The notes beneath the pieces are model-generated. The model was not told the origin of the DNA, ran no database searches, and was given only the letters and a program-made list of their open reading frames with translations. A program made the position numbers and the translations under genes. This document shows positions 1 to 7,881 of a stretch of DNA of 9,124 bases, piece after piece; position 1 is the first letter of the stretch, and each line of letters opens with the position of its first letter. Origin of the DNA: Deltaproteobacteria bacterium (GTDB lineage: Bacteria > Desulfobacterota > Desulfovibrionia > Desulfovibrionales > Desulfovibrionaceae); contig JANXYI010000030.1 in assembly GCA_025350085.1 (NCBI GenBank), forward strand, positions 1 to 9,124, read 5' to 3'.

Positions 1-31
1 CCATCCGTCGCGCTTTCCCTGACCCACACAA

Positions 32-76
32 GCCGAAAGGGCTGTTTCAGGTTCCTCCTGAAACAGCCCTTTCGGC
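32..76. terminator. Perfect 20-bp hairpin, probable terminator of the minus-strand cytochrome operon
   Basis: Bases 32-51 are the exact reverse complement of 57-76, giving a 20-bp stem with no mismatch and a 5-base loop (TTCCT). It lies 34 bases past the stop codon of the ABM-family gene, the last gene of the minus-strand operon. Neither side carries a long T-run: minus-strand RNA continues as TTGTGTGGG and the plus side as GTCAAGG. The structure may therefore serve both directions, for example between convergent genes, or act as an RNA-stabilising 3' end. Function is inferred from position and symmetry. Confidence 0.8.
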
Positions 77-110
77 GTCAAGGGGGGGGCCGGGGGCACA
101 CCTCCCGCCT

Positions 111-443
111 CTACTTCATTGCCGTCTCCAGCACCTCGTAGTGCCGCACGTGCTTGTCCGGGATGATCTCGAAGCGCTCGTCGCCAGGGTAGAGCACGGC
201 GCGTTCCGGGTCGTTCCCGGCAAAGACGTGCACGGCCTCCCAGGTCTCCCAGTAGGTGACAATGCCGATCTCCACGCTGGCCGAGCGCGCCGTGGGGCAG
301 CTCTCGGCCAGGCGTTCCAGCACCTGGTGGCCCAGATAGCCCGGCGTGGCCTGGGCCTCACGGATGCCTGTGCGTGCCAGGTGTTCCAGGAAGCCCTCGC
401 GGAACCGCCGGGGGCACAGACATTTCCATTCACGCGCGATCAT
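111..443 (-). CDS. ABM-fold (antibiotic biosynthesis monooxygenase-like) small protein
   Basis: A 110-residue soluble protein with no signal peptide or membrane segment. Its layout fits the dimeric alpha/beta-barrel ABM family (PF03992 type): an N-terminal strand with AREWKC, a helix with a PGYLG turn, a strand VTYWETWEAVHVFAG, and a C-terminal PDKHVRHYEVLE strand. Members range from quinone- or polyketide-modifying monooxygenases to haem-degrading IsdG-type enzymes, and many have no known activity, so no substrate is assigned. Cys8 and Cys10 form an N-terminal CxC. The ATG lies only 9 bases past the stop of the octahaem cytochrome gene, with a G-rich Shine-Dalgarno-like run just before it, so the two are probably cotranscribed. 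A redox- or haem-related accessory role is inference from position. Family call fairly secure; function unknown. Confidence 0.75.
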   Translation of the reverse strand: MIAREWKCLCPRRFREGFLEHLARTGIREAQATPGYLGHQVLERLAESCPTARSASVEIGIVTYWETWEAVHVFAGNDPERAVLYPGDERFEIIPDKHVRHYEVLETAMK

Positions 444-452
444 TGCTCCCCC

Positions 453-3011
453 CTAAGGTTTGCGGATGAGGTTCGGGTGGTGCACGGGGTCGGTCATTTT
501 GGTCTTGTGGCACACGGGGCAGTTGCCCTGGCTGCCCATGGGCCGGGCCAGCTTCTGGTACTGCAGGGCCTGGATGTTGTCGCGGTCGCGGCCGTAGGGG
601 TTGCGCGACGGGGTGAGCGCGTGCTGGGCGCCGTGGCAGGCCGGGCAGGACAGCGCGCCGATCTCGTCCAGGCGGCTTTTGAAGCGTTCGGGCGCGACCT
701 TGGTCCAGTTGCCGAAGGACCGGCTGGGGTCGGGCGGGCCGAAGTTTTGGTGGCAGGCCAGGCAGTCCGGGGTTTGCGCCCAGGCAGTGCGCGGGGGGAT
801 GTTCTGCGCCGGGCCGGACTGCGGGGTGATCTGGGTGAGCAGCCTCTTGGCCCCGCGCTTGCCCGCCTCCAGTTCGCGCTTGAGCAGGCCCACGGCGTGG
901 TCCTCCAGCGCCCCGTGGCAGGTGACGCAGTCCAGGCCGGCCTGGGCGTGCAGCCCGCGGTGGAAGCGCGTGGCCCCGTCAACGCGGCTGGGGTGGCAGC
1001 GGCCACAGGCTTCGGCCCCGCGGCCCTTGAGGGTGCTGGAGTGGAAGCCGTGCAGCGCCGCGGAAATGCCCATGAGCCCGGCCTGGCCCTCGGCGCCCAT
1101 GAGCGGATCGGCGTGGCAGGAGGTGCAGGCCACGACCCGGCCCGCCTTGGCCTGGGCGATGAGGCTGGTGCGGTTCGTGCGGTCGTGGATGCGCAGGATG
1201 TTCAAGCCCGTCTCCGGGCTGATGCCCGAGCCAGTGGCCCCAAGCGGCCGTGCGCCGCCGTGGCAGGAGGCACAGCCGACCTCGTCGGACACGGGCAGCA
1301 CGGCCCTGGTGCGCGCCAGCACGCTTCGGCTGGCCGTGTCGCGGGCCTCCACCGTGACCAGCGGGTAGGGGTTGAAGACGCCGTCGGCCCGGCGCGGGCT
1401 GATGGCTATGGCCGGAGCCTGGAACCAGTCGCGGCCCTCCATGGGCTTCATGCCTACGGGCTGCCCGCCGCCCTCCTTGGCCCCGTCCACGGCGAAGGAA
1501 AGCTCCACCCCGTCCGTGACCTTGCCCGGGGGGTCACCGCGCTTTATGAGCTGGGCAAAGAGCTCGGCCTGGGCCGGGCGCAGGGTGAACACGCCCTGGG
1601 CCTCCACCGCCATGTGCATGCCCAGGCCCGACCAGGCCAGGAGCACGTAGTCGTCCTTTTGCGCGTCAAAGGGCGGGATGTCGGTGGGCAGCTCGGTCAG
1701 GGCCACCGGGGCCTCGGCCACGGGCTGGGCGCCCAGCAGGCCCTCGGAGAGGTACGCGGCCAGGGCCTCGCGCTCAGGCCCATTGCCCACAAAGGGCGGC
1801 ATGGCCGGGTTGGCCAGGTTGAGCGCCTCCAAAAGGCCGGCTAGGCCCTCGGCCGTCAGCGTGGCGGCCCAGGGCTTGATGTCGTTCATGGGCCCGCCGA
1901 TGGAGTGGCAGCTGGCGCACTGGTGCTGGTACAGCTCCGCACCCGCAGCCAGGCGGTTTTCCGGGGTCACCGTGCGGATGCGCGCCCATTTGGCCTGGGC
2001 CAGATAGCCTGCCTCGCCGATGGTCTTGTCCGCGCCCACGCGGATGCCGTTGGAATAGGTATGGCCAAAGATGAGATAAGGCTTGCGCGCGGCCTCGCGC
2101 ACGAACTCGAAGCTGCCGATGAGCCCCCAGCCGGTCAAAAGGACCAGCAGCGCCAGGGGGAAGCGCACGGCCCGGGGCGTCTTCACGGCCAAAATCAGCG
2201 CGCCAAGCGCCGCGGCCCCGGCAAAATACTGAAACCCGCGCAAAAAGCCCGCGATGCGCTCCGAGCGCAGCAGCACCATCTCCTGCTGGGCCTGGGGCAG
2301 GGCCTGGATGTACCACCAGCCCGCGGCAAAGCAAGCCAGAAGCGGCACCAGGGTCCAGGCCACGGCCAGGCGCACCATGCGCTCGCGGGCGTCGTCCTCG
2401 CCGATGCGCGTGGCCGTGACAAAGCCGAACAGCCCGGCCAGGGTCAGCGCGATGGCCGTGCGCAGGGCGGCCTGGGGCCAGAAGGTGGGGTTGAAGAAGC
2501 CGTCCCAGAAATTGCCGGTCACGAGCCACTGGCCCGGAGTGAGCATGAAGCCCACGATGCCGTTGATGGTGAACAGCGAAAGCAGGGCGAAGATGAAGTA
2601 CAGCCAGCCCATGCGCAGGTGCTCACGCGCCTCCATGCGCTCAAAGCCGTAGTAGTACACGAGCAGGGCCACGATCTCGGCCAGGAAGAAGGCCCACTCC
2701 GTGGCAAAGCCGTAGACGAAGACCTTGAGCAAGGTGCTCGTGGCCTGGGGCGAGAGCAGCCCGATGGTGAACCAGATGCCCACGCCCGTGACCCCGCCCG
2801 CGACCATGGTGATGAGCAGGAAGAAGCGCGTGTGCTTCTTGACGTGCTCCAGCAGCACGCGGCTGCCCAGCCTACGGGCGTAGATCTCGGACAACACCAG
2901 GTACAGGCCGCCGCCCACGGCGAAGTGCGCCAGGAACACGTGGAAGGTGCCGATGAGCGCGATCCAGAAGCCGCCAGCCAGGGTCGTCAGGTGCCAGATG
3001 GGATATTCCAT
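453..3011 (-). CDS. Cytochrome bd-superfamily membrane domain fused to an octahaem c-type cytochrome
   Basis: 852 residues. Residues 1-315 hold about eight membrane helices and resemble a shortened CydA: a first-helix FHVFLAHFAVGG with H24 where E. coli CydA has His19; E105 and E112 in the third helix (CydA Glu99/Glu107 region); and E306-x-x-R309-x-P311-Y312 matching CydA E445-x-G-R-Q-P-W. The Q-loop is absent, and the CydA His186 position appears to be Arg184. Next is a monohaem cytochrome c domain (CASCH at 365-369, likely Met ligand M404 in PAMPPF), a probable beta-rich domain (about 445-575), then seven more CXXCH motifs beginning at 580, 629, 669, 695, 750, 789 and 831. An outside N terminus and eight helices would put the haem domains in the periplasm. 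The start is 3 bases after the upstream gene's stop, implying translational coupling. Probable role: electron transfer between periplasmic c haems and a bd-like haem site, possibly oxygen reduction; the substrate is unproven. Confidence 0.85.
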   Translation of the reverse strand: MEYPIWHLTTLAGGFWIALIGTFHVFLAHFAVGGGLYLVLSEIYARRLGSRVLLEHVKKHTRFFLLITMVAGGVTGVGIWFTIGLLSPQATSTLLKVFVYGFATEWAFFLAEIVALLVYYYGFERMEAREHLRMGWLYFIFALLSLFTINGIVGFMLTPGQWLVTGNFWDGFFNPTFWPQAALRTAIALTLAGLFGFVTATRIGEDDARERMVRLAVAWTLVPLLACFAAGWWYIQALPQAQQEMVLLRSERIAGFLRGFQYFAGAAALGALILAVKTPRAVRFPLALLVLLTGWGLIGSFEFVREAARKPYLIFGHTYSNGIRVGADKTIGEAGYLAQAKWARIRTVTPENRLAAGAELYQHQCASCHSIGGPMNDIKPWAATLTAEGLAGLLEALNLANPAMPPFVGNGPEREALAAYLSEGLLGAQPVAEAPVALTELPTDIPPFDAQKDDYVLLAWSGLGMHMAVEAQGVFTLRPAQAELFAQLIKRGDPPGKVTDGVELSFAVDGAKEGGGQPVGMKPMEGRDWFQAPAIAISPRRADGVFNPYPLVTVEARDTASRSVLARTRAVLPVSDEVGCASCHGGARPLGATGSGISPETGLNILRIHDRTNRTSLIAQAKAGRVVACTSCHADPLMGAEGQAGLMGISAALHGFHSSTLKGRGAEACGRCHPSRVDGATRFHRGLHAQAGLDCVTCHGALEDHAVGLLKRELEAGKRGAKRLLTQITPQSGPAQNIPPRTAWAQTPDCLACHQNFGPPDPSRSFGNWTKVAPERFKSRLDEIGALSCPACHGAQHALTPSRNPYGRDRDNIQALQYQKLARPMGSQGNCPVCHKTKMTDPVHHPNLIRKP

Positions 3012-3014
3012 GGC

Positions 3015-4106
3015 CTAGCCCCGGCCTCTTGTCTGGCCGTCAGTCCGGGCATAGGCCCGCAGCATGTAGGCAATGGCCGCCAGGGACACGGCGAGTGAGA
3101 CAACAAACAGCACAAGCGGCGTCTGGTCGCCGGTCACGGGCAGGCTTGCTGGCGTAAAGTACGGGGCCAGGGTCAGCTGACGCACCTCGGCGCGCGTGGC
3201 GGCCATGAACAGCATGGCCCCAAGGACGAGCCCGGCGGCCAGGGCGGGCTTCCTGCGCAGGCCCGCCACCAGAGCGGCCAGGCCCAGGGCCACGCCCAGG
3301 CACAAAAGCCCGGTGGCCAGCATGTCGCGGCCCATGAAGGCAGGCAGCACCCGCTGCGGCAGGGACGCCAGCAGCCAGGCGCCGACCAGGACCTGCAGCA
3401 TGGTCAGCCGGGTGAACCACTTGAGCCCGTGCTCCACCCAGTCCGTGCGGCGCTTCTTCACGCCGATGAGCGCCGCGTACAGCCCGGCCACGGCCGGGGC
3501 GGCCAGGAGCATGTGTGCCAGGCGCGGCCAGAGCATGGGGTCGGACAGATTGAGAAAGCTGCCGCGCGGGTTGGTCAGGTACACGTCCCAGGCCTGGGGC
3601 CGCAGCATGAGCGTCATGTTGTTCGAGAGCAGGAACCCGGTGTAGACGAGGCAGGCCAGGGAGAGCATCAGCGCCAGACGCGAGAGCCCGCCCCCGGACT
3701 CGAACTTCGCGTCGTGCACATACAGCCCATAGTAGCCGAGGATCACTGCGGCAATGGCCGAGAGCCACCACCCGGCCATGAGCACCGAGCTGGTGTACAG
3801 GAGCTGGCCGTAGAGTACCTGCACGAAGAGCAGCGGGGCCACGCCCAGGTTGATCTGCAGGGCCAGGAAGGTCGGCAGCCGGTGCCCCAGCTCGCGCGCC
3901 AGGTCGCGCCCTGATCCATGTTTGTCGCCCGTGAGCCGCCCGGCCAGCGCGATGACGGCCGAGCCCACGGTGAGGTTCATGAACAGGATGTGCAGGACAA
4001 AGGTCAGGAGCAAGAGGGCCTCGAACCAGCCCCAGGGGGAGGGGATGGCCTCGGCCGCAGGGATGAGTCGGGCCGGGTCCATCGTGATCAGTTGGGCCGA
4101 AACCAT
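3015..4106 (-). CDS. CydA-like polytopic membrane protein, partner of the bd/octahaem fusion
   Basis: 363 residues with about nine hydrophobic helices (near 28-56, 78-100, 108-130, 142-162, 195-215, 226-248, 260-282, 285-303 and 330-348). It is not CydB-like. The first helix reads LHILFMNLTVGS, close to the CydA His19 motif, giving H39. LAHMLLAAPAVAG places H198 where CydA has His186, and M236 in RLTM may match Met393. A C-terminal RAEVR (E307) recalls the CydA GRQPW region. The acidic pair of CydA helix 3 is missing. The ATG at 4106 was chosen because AAGGAG lies 7 bases upstream; an in-frame ATG 6 bases earlier leaves no room for the ribosome binding site. Only 3 bases separate its stop from the fusion gene, so the products probably form one complex. 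The CydA relationship rests on motif matching by eye; haem binding is inferred. Confidence 0.75.
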   Translation of the reverse strand: MVSAQLITMDPARLIPAAEAIPSPWGWFEALLLLTFVLHILFMNLTVGSAVIALAGRLTGDKHGSGRDLARELGHRLPTFLALQINLGVAPLLFVQVLYGQLLYTSSVLMAGWWLSAIAAVILGYYGLYVHDAKFESGGGLSRLALMLSLACLVYTGFLLSNNMTLMLRPQAWDVYLTNPRGSFLNLSDPMLWPRLAHMLLAAPAVAGLYAALIGVKKRRTDWVEHGLKWFTRLTMLQVLVGAWLLASLPQRVLPAFMGRDMLATGLLCLGVALGLAALVAGLRRKPALAAGLVLGAMLFMAATRAEVRQLTLAPYFTPASLPVTGDQTPLVLFVVSLAVSLAAIAYMLRAYARTDGQTRGRG

Positions 4107-4112
4107 GCGCAT

Positions 4113-4120
4113 TCTCCTTG
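4113..4120 (-). promoter_or_regulatory. Ribosome binding site deciding the start of the CydA-like gene
   Basis: The minus strand carries AAGGAG 7 bases before the ATG at 4106. This supports that start over the longer open frame reaching 4196, whose extra N-terminal residues are arginine- and proline-rich and unlike a membrane protein leader. Confidence 0.7.
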
Positions 4121-4138
4121 ACGGATTGCCTTTCCCTG

Positions 4139-4167
4139 GCAATACACGCGGGAGCGGGGGCTGGCAA
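4139..4167 (-). promoter_or_regulatory. Candidate sigma70-type promoter of the cytochrome operon
   Basis: On the minus strand, TTGCCA (4162-4167) is followed after 17 bases by TATTGC (4139-4144), which lies 32 bases before the ATG at 4106. The -35 box matches 5 of 6 consensus bases, the -10 box only 3 of 6. It sits in the 133-base divergent gap between this operon and coaX. Weak, based on matching and position only. Confidence 0.3.
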
Positions 4168-4239
4168 CGGATAGTCCGACGCGCGCCTGTTGGCACCGCA
4201 TTTTTTCAACCCGGACCCACCCCTGACGAGGACACCTCT

Positions 4240-5082
4240 ATGGACACCGTGCTTTTGCTCGACGTGGGCAACACCAACGTGAAGATCGGCCTGGCCCGGC
4301 CCGGCCACGGCATCCGCACCTCCTACGCCCTGCCCACCGCGCCCGCGGGCAGCCTGGCCACGGCCGACGCCTGGGGGCTCCAGCTCCTGGACATCTGCCG
4401 CGTGGAGGGCCTGGACCCCGGCGAGATCGCGGAGATCGTGGCCTGCTCCGTGGTGCCGCCCATGAACCCGGTACTCACCCGCGCGGCCGCCCGCTTCTTT
4501 GGCCGGCCCGGCCAGGGCATCCGCTTCGTGCCCGAGGACATCGCGCTGCCCATCGAGAACCGTTACGCCCGGCCCCAGGAGGTCGGCGCGGACCGGCTGG
4601 TGACGGCCTACAGCGCGCGCTCCTCCTGCCAGGCCCACAATCTCATCGTGGTCGACTTCGGCACGGCCACGACCTTTGACTGCGTGCAGGGGGGCGCCTA
4701 CCTCGGCGGGCTCATCTGCCCAGGCGTGCTGTCCTCGGCCCGGGCGCTGGCCACCGGCACGGCCAAGCTGCCGCAGATCACCCTCGAGCTCGGCCCGGCT
4801 CAGCTGGCCGGGTCCTTGCGCATCGGCACCAGCACCGCGGACAGCCTGAACCAGGGCTTCATCTTCGGCTTCGCGGCCCTGGTCGAGGGGCTTGTGGCGC
4901 GCCTGGCGCAGAGCCTGGGCGTCGCCCCGGGCACAGGCCCGGACGCCAAGGGGGGCGACCTGCGCGTCATCGCCACCGGCGGTTTTGCCCCCATGATCGC
5001 GTCCGTCTGCCCGGCCATCCACGAGGTGCGCGAGGAGCTGCTCCTGGAAGGCCTTTTCCTGGCCTGGGAATCCGCCCGCTGA
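4240..5082 (+). CDS. coaX: Type III pantothenate kinase
   Basis: Phosphorylates pantothenate with ATP, the first step of coenzyme A synthesis, in the cytoplasm. The 280 residues show the type III (CoaX) signatures of the ASKHA fold: the phosphate-binding DVGNTNVKIG at 8-17, PQEVGADR at 112-119 with D118 as the probable catalytic aspartate, VVDFGTATT at 137-145, GGLICPG at 156-162, and IATGG near 244-248. Length is slightly above the usual 250-260. The frame is open far upstream, but the ATG at 4240 is chosen because the family's conserved N terminus begins there and GAGGA (4228-4232) lies 7 bases before it. It is divergent from the cytochrome operon and is followed by eno on the same strand after 151 bases. 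No obvious terminator separates coaX from eno, so read-through is possible. Confidence 0.95.
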   Translation: MDTVLLLDVGNTNVKIGLARPGHGIRTSYALPTAPAGSLATADAWGLQLLDICRVEGLDPGEIAEIVACSVVPPMNPVLTRAAARFFGRPGQGIRFVPEDIALPIENRYARPQEVGADRLVTAYSARSSCQAHNLIVVDFGTATTFDCVQGGAYLGGLICPGVLSSARALATGTAKLPQITLELGPAQLAGSLRIGTSTADSLNQGFIFGFAALVEGLVARLAQSLGVAPGTGPDAKGGDLRVIATGGFAPMIASVCPAIHEVREELLLEGLFLAWESAR

Positions 5083-5107
5083 TCCGCGAAATGTTGCAGA
5101 AATGCAT

Positions 5108-6538
<1,431 letters not shown>

Positions 6539-6569
6539 TTTGAATAATAATCACTAGGTGATGTTGCGA

Positions 6570-6601
6570 GGGGGCTCATTCATTAAGTTGGATGAGCCCC
6601 C
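6570..6601 (+). terminator. Hairpin after eno, probable terminator
   Basis: Bases 6570-6581 pair with 6590-6601 in a 12-bp stem (one G-T pair) around an 8-base loop. The core is GGGGGCTCAT/ATGAGCCCCC, starting 31 bases past the eno stop. What follows is pyrimidine-rich (CTCTCGTTCT) rather than a pure T-run. The 3' arm ends only 23 bases before the FRG gene start, so the structure also lies in that gene's leader if transcription reads through. Confidence 0.65.
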
Positions 6602-6624
6602 CTCTCGTTCTAGAGGGAGGATAT

Positions 6625-7407
6625 ATGCCAAAGCTCAAGGGTAAAATTATTGATTCTTGGGAAGCTTTGCTTAAAATTTTACCACCGATACAGGAGCACA
6701 GGCAATGGATTTTTCGCGGGCAATCAGACCACTCTTGGCACCTCCAAACGTCCTTGGAAAGGCACTTTGATTACATCAAATTCCACATTAAGAAGCTTGG
6801 CTTAAGCGAGGAAAATCAAGAATATCGGATGTTGCGCTCTTTTCAAAATGGGGCGGGTCTATACATTAACAATATGCCGCCTGAAGGTGAGCATCTTGAA
6901 TGCCTTGCGCTGATGCAGCATTATGGTTGCCCGACAAGGATGTTGGATTTTTCTTTTTCTCCTTTCGTTGCTTTGTTCTTTGCTGCATCGGAAGGTATTG
7001 ATGATTTTTCTTTATATCTCATACCAGTTAATAGGGTTTCTGGCCATGATGAAGTCGCACGTAATTTTATATTGAAATATTCAAGAAGGCGCCCTCCTGT
7101 AGATGATGCTGTTTTTGCATGGGAACCTAGAATCGTTTCCGAAAGGCAACTTTTTCAACAAAGTTTGTTTTTGTGTCCCACATCGATCCGGACAGACATC
7201 GAAGAGACAATAAGGGCTCAGGGCAGGTTCTTCAGACCCAAGAAGCTCATATTCCCTAAAGAAAGAAGGTGGGATTTTTTACGCGAGCTAAACAGAATGA
7301 ACATCAATAAGGCATCCTTGTTCCCTGGACGTCAAGGTTTTTGTGAATCGCTTAAGACTCAACCCCTGTATCGTGTTGGAACTCTTGGAAGACTAAATGT
7401 CTCATAA
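6625..7407 (+). CDS. FRG-domain protein, AT-rich and probably acquired
   Basis: 260 residues, soluble, no signal peptide. The FRG domain (PF08867 type) is clear: WIFRGQSD with F30-R31-G32, then LALMQHYGCPTRMLDFSFSP at 94-113, which matches the family's QHxGxPTRxLD block, and SERQLFQQSLFLCP at 172-185, with a SLFPG motif at 231-235. Its biochemical activity is not established to my knowledge; such proteins are common on phages and genomic islands, so a defence or toxin role is only a suggestion. The ATG at 6625 has GGAGG 4 bases upstream; an earlier in-frame ATG at 6592 lies inside the hairpin and lacks a ribosome binding site. Base use differs sharply from the neighbours: 6961-7020 has 22 G/C in 60 bases, against 47 in 60 at 4561-4620 in coaX. 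No integrase or transposase is beside it. Confidence 0.85.
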   Translation: MPKLKGKIIDSWEALLKILPPIQEHRQWIFRGQSDHSWHLQTSLERHFDYIKFHIKKLGLSEENQEYRMLRSFQNGAGLYINNMPPEGEHLECLALMQHYGCPTRMLDFSFSPFVALFFAASEGIDDFSLYLIPVNRVSGHDEVARNFILKYSRRRPPVDDAVFAWEPRIVSERQLFQQSLFLCPTSIRTDIEETIRAQGRFFRPKKLIFPKERRWDFLRELNRMNINKASLFPGRQGFCESLKTQPLYRVGTLGRLNVS

Positions 7408-7458
7408 GCCTCCGCATGTTCCTCCTCGCGTTGGCCCTGCGCCCTCCCTTTCATCCGC

Positions 7459-7478
7459 TACGAATCCCGGGATACGTA
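7459..7478. repeat. 20-bp near-perfect palindrome centred on ATCCCGGGAT
   Basis: Nine of ten base pairs match around a centre between 7468 and 7469; the one mismatch is A7463 with A7474. It starts 52 bases past the FRG stop. With no loop and no T-run it looks more like a protein binding site than a terminator. No binding protein can be named. Confidence 0.5.
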
Positions 7479-7513
7479 ACCCTGGAGCCCCCCCCGCAGC
7501 GCATGGAGGCAGT

Positions 7514-7585
7514 ATGGCGTCCGAATCATCCTTCACCAAGATCGAGAACGAGTTGGCGCGCGGCTATCGCCAGCGCCCGCAGTAG
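7514..7585 (+). pseudogene. 23-residue reading frame with good ribosome binding site, possible gene remnant
   Basis: The ATG at 7514 has GGAGG (7505-7509) 4 bases upstream. The frame encodes MASESSFTKIENELARGYRQ plus three more residues and stops at TAG (7583-7585). The sequence reads like an amphipathic N-terminal helix of an ordinary protein rather than random translation, and it stops abruptly. Continuing past the stop in the same frame gives no clear extension. It could be the 5' stub of a gene lost by deletion next to the FRG insertion, a real small protein, or chance. I do not recognise a family with certainty. Confidence 0.3.
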
Positions 7586-7649
7586 GCGCCCCGGCAGGGC
7601 CATTTTACGTCAAATTTCGCCCCATTGCCGAGAGGCCCCAGGATTTCAC

Positions 7650-7682
7650 TGGACATTCCCACCCGGTGGTGCTGTATATACA
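7650..7682 (+). promoter_or_regulatory. Palindrome TGTATATACA with weak promoter-like boxes
   Basis: TGTATATACA (7673-7682) is a perfect 10-bp palindrome about 200 bases before the sulfate exporter start. TGGACA (7650-7655) lies 17 bases before its TGTATA, a possible sigma70 promoter with a good -35 and a poor -10. It may instead be an operator. Assigned by eye only. Confidence 0.2.
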
Positions 7683-7881
7683 CCCAAAATACATACGCTC
7701 GGTGCCCCCCCGGAATGGCGGCCGAACGCGATCAGGAGAACCGTATCTCGATACCGGCTGCGGGAACTTGTGCGCCCGAGACACACTAAGCCCGCAGCAC
7801 CATGTCCGGAAAGGGGGATTTGCCCAGGGAGAGAAATCGGCTGGCGGCATGGCTGTAATCCCCATCAAGGAGGCAACGGGC

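Larger units (their letters stand above)
7408..7881. other. 474-base intergenic region with little coding content
   Basis: GC-rich again after the FRG gene. It holds a 20-bp near-palindrome (7459-7478), a 23-codon frame (7514-7585), a 10-bp palindrome (7673-7682) and a small inverted repeat GTATC-TC-GATAC (7743-7754). No substantial gene with recognisable similarity is seen on either strand. The last 200 bases probably hold the promoter and leader of the putative sulfate exporter gene. Confidence 0.6.

Noticed and set aside
141..1844. Long plus-strand open frame opposite the octahaem cytochrome and ABM genes
   Set aside because: High-GC antisense shadow: low-complexity Ala/Gly/Arg/His composition, no recognisable motif, and it lies fully opposite strongly supported genes.
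1905..3098. Long plus-strand open frame opposite the CydA-like domain of the fusion
   Set aside because: Composition typical of an antisense frame of a GC-rich gene, rich in Gln, Gly and His; no domain or plausible start.
4190..4206. Sigma54-like promoter before coaX (TTGGCAC followed by a T-run)
   Set aside because: The -24 half matches well, but the -12 half has TTTTT in place of the required TTGC, so it is unlikely to be functional.
6539..7500. Insertion sequence or integrated element around the FRG gene
   Set aside because: No transposase or integrase, no terminal inverted repeats and no convincing flanking direct repeats; the runs of C near both ends are too simple to count.
7741..7756. 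Inverted repeat GTATC-TC-GATAC upstream of the exporter
   Set aside because: Arms of only 5 bases; expected by chance in a few hundred bases, and not near the ribosome binding site.
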